Source of the DNA: Eubacterium sp. AF22-8LB
Lineage (GTDB): Bacteria; Bacillota_I; Bacilli_A; Erysipelotrichales; Erysipelotrichaceae
Assembly: GCF_003458715.1 (NCBI RefSeq)
Contig: NZ_QRVI01000031.1
Span: 1 to 21,168 of the forward strand
Direction of reading: 5' to 3'
DNA: 21,168 nucleotides
Position numbers and translations under genes: made by a program. The notes beneath the pieces were generated by a model, which was not told the DNA's origin, searched no databases, and was given only the letters and a program-made list of their open reading frames with translations. Numbering within the stretch: the first letter of the stretch is position 1; the number at the start of each line of letters is the position of its first letter. Of the stretch, positions 14,501 to 21,168 are shown piece by piece.

Positions 14501-15865
14501 ATGAAATCGTTAATAGGTGATAAAAAGTTTTATCGAATGGTATTGATTGTGTGTATACCAATTGTAATTCAAAATGGATTCACAAACTTAGCTAGTTTAT
14601 TAGATAATATTATGATTGGACAATTGGGGACGTTATCCATGAGTGGAGTTTCAATATCGAATCAATTGTTTCAAGTGTTTAATGTGAGTGTGTTTGGAGC
14701 TATGTCTGGAGCAGGAATTTTTTTAGCACAGTTTTATGGAAGAGGAAATAGGGATGGAGTTCATAATTGTTTTCGTATAAAAATGATTATAGTTGTTTTG
14801 ATTTCGATAATTGCGATTTGTCTATTTAAAATGTTCGGCACTTCATTAATTTCATTATATTTAAATGATAATCCTGAAGATAGTTTGAAAACATTGAATT
14901 ACGGAATGCAGTATATGAATGTGATGTTGATTGGCCTTATTCCTTTTGCGATAACGCAGGTATATTCTTCTTCGCTAAGAGAAACAGGGAACACAGTTTT
15001 ACCGATGAAAGCAAGTGTGATTGCGGTTATCGTGAATTTTTGTATCAACTATATTTTGATTTTTGGTAATTTTGGATTTCCTAGACTTGGCGTTATTGGT
15101 GCGGCAATTGGTACGGTGGTTTCTCATGTGGTGGAAATGTGTATAAATATAACTGCAGGATATAAGAATGAATATTTAAGAGATGCGATGCATTTGAATA
15201 AGATATCTTCGGATATATTTATGAATGTTGTCAAAAGAGGAATGCCTTTATTATGTAATGAAATACTGTGGTCAATTTCTATTGCGTTAATTTCTCAATG
15301 TTACTCGACAAGAGGACTTGCGGCAGTTGCAGCTATTAATATTACAACAACAGTAACTAATTTCTTTATGATTATATGTTATGCGATGGGAAATTCCATT
15401 TCAATCATTGTTGGACAAAGACTTGGAGCTGGTGAAGTTGAATATGCCAAAGATTGCGATCTTAAAATGGTATTTATGAATTTTTTGATGTGCTTATGCA
15501 TTGGCATGACATTGTTTGGATGTTCACCTTTTATTCCGCAAATATATAACACGTCTGTAGAAGTGAAAAACTTAGCTTCTTCTTTGTTGAGAATCTCAGC
15601 TTGTATGCTTCCGATTATTTCATTGTATTACAGTAGCTATTTTACAATGCGAGCTGGTGGAAAAACATTATTGACTTTTTTCTTTGATAGCGGATATACG
15701 TTTATATTTACGTTTATGGTGGCTCTATGCCTAACTCGTTTTACAGATTTGCCAATATTTAATGTATATCTACTTGTACAATGTGTGGATATTCCTAAAG
15801 CTATATTTGGAATCACATTAGTGAAAAAAGGCATATGGATACATAATATTGTGAATGAATTTTAA
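14501..15865 (+). CDS. MATE-family multidrug/toxin exporter
   Basis: A 454-residue integral membrane protein with about 12 hydrophobic segments in two homologous halves, the MATE length and layout. The first half opens IPIVIQNGFTNLASLLDNIMIGQLG, a MATE opening in which the Asp of LLDNIMIG is typical of the DinF/NorM clade (split here over TM1 and the following loop). The second half starts near GMPLLCNEILWSISIALI (about 247-264). It is expected to export cationic drugs or metabolites using a Na+ or H+ gradient. GGAGG (14490-14494) precedes ATG. It is bounded by terminators on both sides; I find no clear promoter in the 36 nt upstream. Confidence 0.9.
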   Translation: MKSLIGDKKFYRMVLIVCIPIVIQNGFTNLASLLDNIMIGQLGTLSMSGVSISNQLFQVFNVSVFGAMSGAGIFLAQFYGRGNRDGVHNCFRIKMIIVVLISIIAICLFKMFGTSLISLYLNDNPEDSLKTLNYGMQYMNVMLIGLIPFAITQVYSSSLRETGNTVLPMKASVIAVIVNFCINYILIFGNFGFPRLGVIGAAIGTVVSHVVEMCINITAGYKNEYLRDAMHLNKISSDIFMNVVKRGMPLLCNEILWSISIALISQCYSTRGLAAVAAINITTTVTNFFMIICYAMGNSISIIVGQRLGAGEVEYAKDCDLKMVFMNFLMCLCIGMTLFGCSPFIPQIYNTSVEVKNLASSLLRISACMLPIISLYYSSYFTMRAGGKTLLTFFFDSGYTFIFTFMVALCLTRFTDLPIFNVYLLVQCVDIPKAIFGITLVKKGIWIHNIVNEF

Positions 15866-15893
15866 CCTTCCATTGAATGGGAAGGTTTTTTTT
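15864..15893 (+). terminator. Terminator after the MATE gene
   Basis: AACCTTCC (15864-15871) with GGAAGGTT (15880-15887), T8 following. It overlaps the stop codon. Confidence 0.85.
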
Positions 15894-15906
15894 CTTGAAA
15901 AAGGCT

Positions 15907-15931
15907 AAAAAAAAGAAGTCCTTTCGGACTT
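15907..15931 (-). terminator. Terminator of the tRNA-Glu gene
   Basis: On the - strand AAGTCC, loop GAAA, GGACTT (+ strand 15916-15931) followed by an 8-nt T run (A's at 15907-15914). It converges with the MATE terminator, separating the facing transcripts. Confidence 0.8.
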
Positions 15932-15942
15932 TATTTGAAAAA

Positions 15943-16018
15943 TGGTGACGCGTACGGGATTCGAACCCGTGAATGCATGCGTGAAAGGCATGTGAGTTAA
16001 CCGTTTCTCCAACGCGCC
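15943..16018 (-). tRNA. tRNA-Glu (anticodon UUC)
   Basis: A 76-nt cloverleaf with encoded CCA. On the - strand the acceptor stem GGCGCGT pairs with ACGCGTC (one G-T), followed by A73 and CCA. The anticodon arm is CATGC-CTTTCAC-GCATG, giving anticodon TTC, and the T arm contains GGGTTCGAATCCC. It is a single tRNA, not part of a cluster, transcribed opposite to its neighbours. Confidence 0.93.
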
Positions 16019-16057
16019 ATGTATATTAAACTTGTCTCTCTTGACAAGTGCTAGTTA

Positions 16058-16086
16058 ATGATACTACAAGATTTTATATATTGCAA
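16058..16086 (-). promoter_or_regulatory. Promoter of tRNA-Glu
   Basis: On the - strand TTGCAA (16081-16086), 17-nt spacer, TATCAT (16058-16063). The ~32-nt leader contains hairpin CTTGTC/GACAAG (16031-16048), just before the mature 5' end. Confidence 0.65.
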
Positions 16087-16089
16087 GCA

Positions 16090-16304
16090 AAAAAAATGAT
16101 TTTTTAAAATATTTTTTATAATGAATTTTTGATTTTGCTTTAGATAAGGAAATAGCTAAGTTAAAAGTATCATATATTACTTAACATAACATACAAAGTT
16201 GATAGGAATAATGGTTATATTTTGTGGATGAAATATATTAGATAAATACGAATATAGTAGGATATAGCAAATTCTGGTTATAATAAAAATTTTAAAAAAA
16301 ATGA
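16090..16304. other. AT-rich intergenic spacer, no gene seen
   Basis: Very AT-rich sequence between the divergent tRNA and mgl promoters. Contains an isolated TATAAT (16279-16284) without a -35 partner; its A/T tracts could act as upstream promoter elements. No open frame, repeat or RNA recognised. Confidence 0.5.
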
Positions 16305-16334
16305 TTGAAAGCGCTTACAAGAGTATGCTATGAT
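16305..16334 (+). promoter_or_regulatory. Promoter of the mglBAC operon
   Basis: TTGAAA (16305-16310), 18-nt spacer, TATGAT (16329-16334) with an extended -10 TG at 16326-16327. Start of transcription would be near 16341. Confidence 0.7.
16306..16319 (+). promoter_or_regulatory. CcpA catabolite-response element (cre)
   Basis: TGAAAGCGCTTACA matches the consensus TGWAANCGNTNWCA at every fixed position and lies over the -35 box, so CcpA binding should repress the sugar transporter when preferred sugars are abundant. Confidence 0.85.
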
Positions 16335-16340
16335 ACAGTA

Positions 16341-16565
16341 GTAAAAAGACGCATCACATTGAGGGGGATACATAGCTGAATTTACAAGCATAGAACAGAT
16401 TATATAAATTGATTTCACGACAATGGCTTTGTTTCGAATATAATGGACATATTTTTGGATTTATAAATTCGTTTTGAAACACCCAGCTGCCAATCATATT
16501 ATAATCATGCGAATTATCCATATGTGAATGTGTCTTCATGTAAAAATCTACATTAGGAGGATAAT
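16341..16565 (+). other. Long 5' leader of mglB
   Basis: About 225 nt of apparently transcribed leader without a supported gene. It has GAGGGGG (about 16361) not followed by a start codon and a small hairpin ATGTA/TACAT (16538-16553) just before AGGAGG (16555-16560). No known riboswitch recognised. Confidence 0.5.
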
Positions 16566-17825
16566 ATGAACAAAAGATTTTTAACAATTGCTGCAGCTTT
16601 ATCTATGGGTGTTGCATTAACTGCTTGTAGCGGTGGAGGAAGTGAAGAAAAAACTGGTGGTTCTAGTGTTGCGAACGCTGACAAACCATTAGTATGGTAC
16701 AACCGTCAACCTTCTAACAGTTCTACTGGTGAATTAGATATGGATGCATTAAACTTCAACAAAGATACTTATTATGTTGGTTTCGATGCAAATCAAGGTG
16801 CTGAACTTCAAGGACAAATGATTAAAGATTATATCGAAAAGAATATCGATACATTAGATCGTAATGGAGATGGCGTTATTGGTTACGTATTAGCTATCGG
16901 TGACGTAGGTCACAATGACTCTATCGCTCGTACAAGAGGTGTTCGTAAAGCGTTAGGTACAGCTGTTGAAAAAGACGGTGAAATCGTAAGTGATCCAGCT
17001 GGAATCAACAATGATGGTAAATCTAAGAATGTTCAAGATGGCTCATTAGAAATTAATGGAAAAACTTATACAGTAAGAGAACTTGCTTCTCAAGAAATGA
17101 AGAACTCTTCAGGTGCTACTTGGGATGCTGCTACTGCTGGTAACACAATCGGTACATGGACTGCTTCATTCGGTGAAGAAGTTGACGTTGTAGCTTCTAA
17201 CAATGATGGTATGGGTATGTCAATGTTCAATGCTTGGTCAAAAGAAAACAAAGTTCCTACATTCGGTTACGATGCAAACTCAGATGCAGTTGCTGCAATC
17301 GCTGAAGGATATGGTGGAACAATTTCTCAACATGCTGACGTTCAAGCTTATTTAACATTAAGAGTATTACGTAATGCTTTAGATGGTGTTGATATTGATA
17401 CAGGTATCGGTACAAAAGATGATGCTGGAAACGTTTTAACTGATGATGTTTATACATACAATAAGGATCAACGTTCTTACTATGCATTAAACGTTGCTGT
17501 TACTGCTGACAACTATAAAGATTTCTTAGATTCAACAGTTACTTATGCTCCAGTTTCTAACCAATTAGGTGAAAAAGATCACGCTAAGAAGAGTGTTTGG
17601 TTAAATATCTACAACGCATCTGATAACTTCTTAAGTTCAACTTACCAACCATTATTAGAAAAATACGATGATTTATTGAATTTAGATGTTGAATACATTG
17701 GTGGAGATGGACAAACTGAATCTAACATCACAAACCGTTTAGGAAACCCAGACAAATATGATGCATTCGCAATTAACATGGTTAAGACTGACAATGCAGC
17801 TTCTTACACAGGAATCCTTAAATAA
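16566..17825 (+). CDS. mglB: Galactose/glucose-binding lipoprotein MglB, circularly permuted
   Basis: A 419-residue family 1-type sugar-binding protein. Lipobox ends at Cys21; a Gly/Ser linker follows. Residues 39-330 follow E. coli MglB from about its mature residue 85 to its end: WYNRQPS (Asn46 for Asn91), calcium loop DRNGDGVIG (98-106), GHNDSIAR (His116, Asp118, Arg122 for His152, Asp154, Arg158), Trp186 for Trp183, Asn213 for Asn211 and Asp236 for Asp236. After a linker (about 331-340), residues 341-419 match the normal N-terminus: SVWLNIYNASDNF gives Asp353 and Phe355 for Asp14 and Phe16, then AINMVKTDNAA for AINLVDPAA. Asn256 appears to be Gln255. Residues 131-170 hold an insertion. 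The pocket thus looks complete in permuted order. AGGAGG precedes the ATG. Confidence 0.9.
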   Translation: MNKRFLTIAAALSMGVALTACSGGGSEEKTGGSSVANADKPLVWYNRQPSNSSTGELDMDALNFNKDTYYVGFDANQGAELQGQMIKDYIEKNIDTLDRNGDGVIGYVLAIGDVGHNDSIARTRGVRKALGTAVEKDGEIVSDPAGINNDGKSKNVQDGSLEINGKTYTVRELASQEMKNSSGATWDAATAGNTIGTWTASFGEEVDVVASNNDGMGMSMFNAWSKENKVPTFGYDANSDAVAAIAEGYGGTISQHADVQAYLTLRVLRNALDGVDIDTGIGTKDDAGNVLTDDVYTYNKDQRSYYALNVAVTADNYKDFLDSTVTYAPVSNQLGEKDHAKKSVWLNIYNASDNFLSSTYQPLLEKYDDLLNLDVEYIGGDGQTESNITNRLGNPDKYDAFAINMVKTDNAASYTGILK

Positions 17826-17852
17826 ATAATTCAAAAAATATAGGATTAAGCT

Positions 17853-17887
17853 TATTAGGGAGAAAATATTTCTCCCTAATATTATTT
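17853..17887 (+). promoter_or_regulatory. Strong intercistronic hairpin between mglB and mglA
   Basis: ATTAGGGAGAAA (17854-17865) pairs perfectly with TTTCTCCCTAAT (17869-17880) around a 3-nt loop; only a broken T stretch follows (ATTATTT). Such a hairpin can act as partial terminator or block 3' decay, giving more binding protein than ATPase and permease. Confidence 0.65.
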
Positions 17888-17916
17888 AGATAGTAGTAAA
17901 AAATAGGAGAGATTTT

Positions 17917-19425
17917 ATGGCAGATAAGAATGAAGAATTGGTCTTATCTATACGCGGAATGAGTAAGTCCTTTGGACGTAACCGTGTTTTGGATCACATT
18001 AATTTAGATTTAAAACCAGGTACAGTTATGGGACTTATGGGAGAAAATGGTGCTGGTAAATCGACAATGATGAAATGTCTATTTGGGACATATCAAAAAG
18101 ATGAAGGTACGATTTTTTTAGAAGGAAAAGAAATTAATTTTTCTGGACCCAAAGAGGCACTTGAAAATGGTATTGCCATGGTGCACCAGGAATTAAATCA
18201 ATGTCTTGAAAGAAATGTTAAAGACAATTTATTCTTGGGTCGTTATCCCACAAATTCATTAGGTATGGTAGATGAAGACCGAATGAAAAAGAAATCATCT
18301 GAGCTTTTTAGAAAGCTTGGTATGACAGTGAATTTAGATACACCAATGCGTAATATGTCTGTTTCACAAAGACAGATGTGTGAAATTGCCAGAGCAATTT
18401 CATATAATTCAAAGGTTATCGTACTTGATGAGCCTACATCTTCTTTGATGACACAAGAAGTTAATAAATTGTTTGATATGATGCGAATGTTGAAAAAACA
18501 AGGCATTTCGCTTATTTATATTTCTCATAAAATGGATGAAATTTTTGAAATTTGCGATGAAGTATCGGTTCTAAGAGATGGAAAAATGGTTATGACAAAA
18601 CCTACTTCTGAAACCAATATGAATGAGTTGATTGCAGCCATGGTAGGTCGTTCATTGGATAACCGATTCCCACCTGTTGATAATGTTCCTGGAGAACCAA
18701 TGTTATCTATTCAACATGTATCAACAAAATATGAGCCATACTTAAAAGATATTACATTTGACGTTAAAAAAGGTGAGATTTTCGGTCTATACGGTTTAGT
18801 AGGAGCTGGACGTACAGAGTTGTTAGAAACGATTTTCGGTATCCGTACTAGAGCTTCAGGTCGTGTTTATTTTGACAATAAGTTAATGAACTTTAATAGT
18901 GCTAAAGAAGCAATTGAACATGGCTTTGCCTTGATTACTGAAGAGCGTAAAGCAAATGGATTGTTCTTAAAGTGTGATTTAACATTCAATACAACGATTG
19001 CAAATTTACCTTCTTATATGAGCAAGGTAGCACTTTCTGATAATAAGATGATTCAAGCTACTAATAAAGAAATTAAAACCATGAGAACTAAGTGTATGGG
19101 ACCCAATGATGCGATTACAAGTCTATCTGGTGGTAACCAACAAAAAGTTATCTTCGGTAAATGGTTAGAGAGATCACCAAACGTATTCATGATGGATGAA
19201 CCTACACGTGGTATTGACGTAGGTGCTAAATATGAAATTTACGAATTGATCATCAAAATGGCTAAACAAGGAAAAACAATTATTGTAGTTTCAAGTGAAA
19301 TGCCAGAAATCTTAGGTATCACAAACCGTATTGGCGTTATGTCAAATGGACGCTTAGCCGGTATTGTAAATACAAAAGATACTAACCAGGAAGAGTTGTT
19401 AAGACTCAGTGCAAAATACCTATAA
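17917..19425 (+). CDS. mglA: Galactose/methyl-galactoside ABC transporter ATPase MglA
   Basis: A 502-residue tandem ABC ATPase of the MglA/RbsA type. First half: Walker A GENGAGKST (about 42-50), signature MSVSQRQMCEIA, Walker B VIVLDEPTSSL. Second half: degenerate Walker A GLVGAGRTE, signature LSGGNQQKV, Walker B FMMDEPTRG. The Lys-to-Arg change in the second Walker A is normal for this family. Length agrees with E. coli MglA (506). AGGAGAG lies just before ATG. Located between mglB and mglC, it powers uptake of the sugar captured by the lipoprotein. Confidence 0.93.
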   Translation: MADKNEELVLSIRGMSKSFGRNRVLDHINLDLKPGTVMGLMGENGAGKSTMMKCLFGTYQKDEGTIFLEGKEINFSGPKEALENGIAMVHQELNQCLERNVKDNLFLGRYPTNSLGMVDEDRMKKKSSELFRKLGMTVNLDTPMRNMSVSQRQMCEIARAISYNSKVIVLDEPTSSLMTQEVNKLFDMMRMLKKQGISLIYISHKMDEIFEICDEVSVLRDGKMVMTKPTSETNMNELIAAMVGRSLDNRFPPVDNVPGEPMLSIQHVSTKYEPYLKDITFDVKKGEIFGLYGLVGAGRTELLETIFGIRTRASGRVYFDNKLMNFNSAKEAIEHGFALITEERKANGLFLKCDLTFNTTIANLPSYMSKVALSDNKMIQATNKEIKTMRTKCMGPNDAITSLSGGNQQKVIFGKWLERSPNVFMMDEPTRGIDVGAKYEIYELIIKMAKQGKTIIVVSSEMPEILGITNRIGVMSNGRLAGIVNTKDTNQEELLRLSAKYL

Positions 19426-19436
19426 AGGAGATAATT

Positions 19437-21095
19437 ATGACAAATACAGTTACAAATATTCTTAGTCATGATGAAGAGCTTGCACTACGTAAACCTATTG
19501 AGGATTATGTTGGAAAGATTCAAGCTGAAATTGATGAACTAAGAGAAGAAGGAACAAATAAAGTCTTGGAATATTCAGAAGAAATCGAGGCTTTAAAGAG
19601 AGATAAAATTTATACTAAAAGCGAGAAGGAAGCTCGCCTTTCAGAATTAAACAGCAAATTGCAAAAAGCTAAAGAAATCGAAGCTAAAAATAAACAACCA
19701 ATCAACGAAAAAATTGCTATGGCTGAAAAATATTTGAAGGATCACTATCAAACGGATTACTACAACAAAGTTGTTGAAAGTAATAAGTATGAGGTTCAAA
19801 AAGCTAAGGCAGAGTATGATAAAAAATTAAAAGAATTAGAAAAAGAGCATAAAGATATTTTATCAGGTCTTAGTGATAAAGAAGAAATTAAAGAAGAGAA
19901 CTTCATTTATAAGAATCGTTTGTTTGATGCAAAACTTGAATATACTAAAAATATGCAAGAGGCTAAAGACCGTAAACATGATGCATTCATATTTGAATAT
20001 CACTTAATTGACTTGTTGAAGATGTCTAACTTCTCATTTTCAGAAAAACAAGCTCAAAAAATTGAAAACTATAAGTATTCATTCAATACTCGTGATTTCT
20101 TGTTGAAAAATGGTTTGTATATTGCGATTATTTTAGTATTCATTTTCTTGTGTATCATTACACCAATTAAGAAGAATGGTTTACAACTTTTTACTGTTAA
20201 TAACATTTTAAGTATTATGCAACAAGCATCTCCAAGAATGTTTTTAGCATTAGGTGTATCTGGTTTAATTATGTTAGCTGGTACTGACTTATCTGTTGGA
20301 CGTATGGTTGGTATGGGTATGACAGCTGCTACAATTATTATGCACAATGGTCCTAATACTGGTTCAGTATTCGGACATGTATTTGATTTCTCAACTATGC
20401 CAGTTGGAGGAAGAATTCTTTTAGCATTAGTTGTTTGTGTTGTATTATGTACAATGTTTACAACAATTGCCGGCTTCTTTGCGGCTAAATTTAAAATGCA
20501 CCCATTCATTTCAACAATGGCTAACATGTTAGTAATCTTTGGTTTAGTAACATACTCAACAAAAGGTGTATCTTTTGGTGGTATTGATCAATCTATTCCA
20601 GGGAAAATCATTCCTAAAGTAGGTGCATTCCCAACAATTATCTTATGGGCAGTAGCCGCAGTTGTGATTGTTTGGTTCATTTGGAATAAGACAAAATTCG
20701 GTAAAAATTTATATGCCGTAGGTGGAAACCCAGAAGCTGCTTCTGTATCTGGTATTTCAGTATTTAAAGTAACTCTTGGAGCCTTCATAATGGCAGGTAT
20801 CTTATACGGATTTGGTTCATGGTTAGAATGTATTCGTATGATTGGTTCTGGTTCAGCTGCGTATGGACAAGGATGGGAAATGGATGCAATTGCTGCCTGC
20901 GTTGTAGGTGGTGTATCATTTACTGGTGGTATCGGTAAAATTTCTGGTGTAGTAGTTGGTGTGTTGATTTTTACTGCATTAACTTATTCATTAACAATTC
21001 TTGGTATCGATACTAACTTACAGTTCGTATTCTCAGGAATTATCATTCTTATCGCCGTAACTCTTGATTGCTTGAAATACGTACGTAAAAACTAA
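19437..21095 (+). CDS. mglC: Galactose ABC transporter permease MglC with long N-terminal coiled-coil extension
   Basis: A 552-residue permease. Residues ~219-552 (334 aa) match the whole of E. coli MglC (336 aa): hydrophobic helix 226-243, GTDLSVGRMVGMG (282-294), the GGNPEAASVSGI cytoplasmic loop and Gly-rich GGVSFTGGIGKISG. Before it lie ~218 extra residues, rich in Glu, Lys and Ala, with heptad-like helices such as IQAEIDELREEGTNKVLEYS and KAKAEYDKKLKELEKEHKD and no membrane segment. They should form a cytoplasmic coiled coil facing MglA. AAGGAG at 19424-19429 precedes the ATG, and no internal start before TM1 is better supported, so the extension is translated. Last gene of the operon. 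Confidence 0.92.
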   Translation: MTNTVTNILSHDEELALRKPIEDYVGKIQAEIDELREEGTNKVLEYSEEIEALKRDKIYTKSEKEARLSELNSKLQKAKEIEAKNKQPINEKIAMAEKYLKDHYQTDYYNKVVESNKYEVQKAKAEYDKKLKELEKEHKDILSGLSDKEEIKEENFIYKNRLFDAKLEYTKNMQEAKDRKHDAFIFEYHLIDLLKMSNFSFSEKQAQKIENYKYSFNTRDFLLKNGLYIAIILVFIFLCIITPIKKNGLQLFTVNNILSIMQQASPRMFLALGVSGLIMLAGTDLSVGRMVGMGMTAATIIMHNGPNTGSVFGHVFDFSTMPVGGRILLALVVCVVLCTMFTTIAGFFAAKFKMHPFISTMANMLVIFGLVTYSTKGVSFGGIDQSIPGKIIPKVGAFPTIILWAVAAVVIVWFIWNKTKFGKNLYAVGGNPEAASVSGISVFKVTLGAFIMAGILYGFGSWLECIRMIGSGSAAYGQGWEMDAIAACVVGGVSFTGGIGKISGVVVGVLIFTALTYSLTILGIDTNLQFVFSGIIILIAVTLDCLKYVRKN

Positions 21096-21123
21096 TTAAT
21101 TTAAAAAAACTCAGATTGTTGAC

Positions 21124-21160
21124 AAAAGCCTATACCTTTTCGTAAGGACATAGGCTTTTT
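21124..21160 (+). terminator. Terminator of the mgl operon
   Basis: AAAAGCCTAT (21124-21133) pairs with ATAGGCTTTT (21150-21159), with an inner CCTT/AAGG (21135-21138/21144-21147) and T5. Confidence 0.9.
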
Positions 21161-21168
21161 ATTGTATA

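Noticed and set aside
16354..16587. 77-aa - strand frame across the mgl leader
   Set aside because: It would start inside mglB, has no ribosome binding site or promoter, and no recognisable family; the stretch is better explained as leader.
18780..18860. Defective Walker A (GLVGAGRTE) in the second half of MglA
   Set aside because: Lys-to-Arg here is the normal state of MglA/RbsA-type tandem ATPases, not a mutation.
20069..20527. 152-aa open frame on the - strand inside mglC
   Set aside because: It is antisense to the membrane helices of a clear permease, lacks a ribosome binding site, and its composition mirrors the sense codons.
21119..21124. TTGACA at the window end as a promoter
   Set aside because: It overlaps the mgl terminator stem and has no -10 partner at the right distance.

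Overview
The window is AT-rich, low-GC DNA with Bacillota hallmarks: a T-box riboswitch, a CcpA cre site, lipobox lipoproteins, strong AGGAGG-type ribosome binding sites and many hairpin-plus-T-run terminators. Gene content and style suggest a gut Erysipelotrichia/Erysipelotrichaceae-like commensal (inference; there is no 16S or other marker). All supported protein genes lie on the + strand; one tRNA-Glu lies on the - strand.

Layout. 34-789: a 5'-truncated PD-(D/E)XK/Rpn-type nuclease relic. 883-3434: an iron-dependent alcohol dehydrogenase and an ALDH3-like aldehyde dehydrogenase, a two-gene redox pair. 3451-5589: an unknown acidic protein that may be translated leaderless, then the conserved pair of an ACT-domain regulator and a UPF0210/DUF711 protein. 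5719-6075: an orphan Hpt phosphotransfer protein. 6146-8691: a T-box-controlled polar amino-acid ABC importer (binding lipoprotein, permease, ATPase), preceded by a short Arg-rich upstream reading frame overlapping the first gene. The importer is followed by an aminotransferase gene that has been cut in two by an 1886-bp IS608-like TnpB element (8938-10823) and also carries a G7-tract frameshift. 11696-12871: a small lipoprotein and a metallophosphoesterase. 12843-14464: a GntR/UTRA repressor coupled to a ROK sugar kinase, with a promoter and palindromic operator. 14501-15865: a MATE exporter. 15943-16018: tRNA-Glu(UUC) on the - strand. 16305-21160: a galactose-type mglBAC sugar ABC operon under a promoter overlapped by a perfect cre site, ending in a strong terminator.

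The most striking observation is in the mgl operon. The galactose-binding protein appears circularly permuted: after the lipoprotein signal it begins where the E. coli family member is at about mature residue 85, runs through to the normal C-terminus, and then carries the normal N-terminal ~80 residues at its own C-terminus. All but one of the sugar-contact residues known in E. coli MglB, and the calcium loop, can be found in the rearranged order. In the same operon, the permease MglC carries a ~218-residue charged, coiled-coil-like cytoplasmic extension before an otherwise normal permease domain. Together they suggest a remodelled galactose transporter. Family comparisons were made from memory of E. 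coli MglB and IS608; no search was run.
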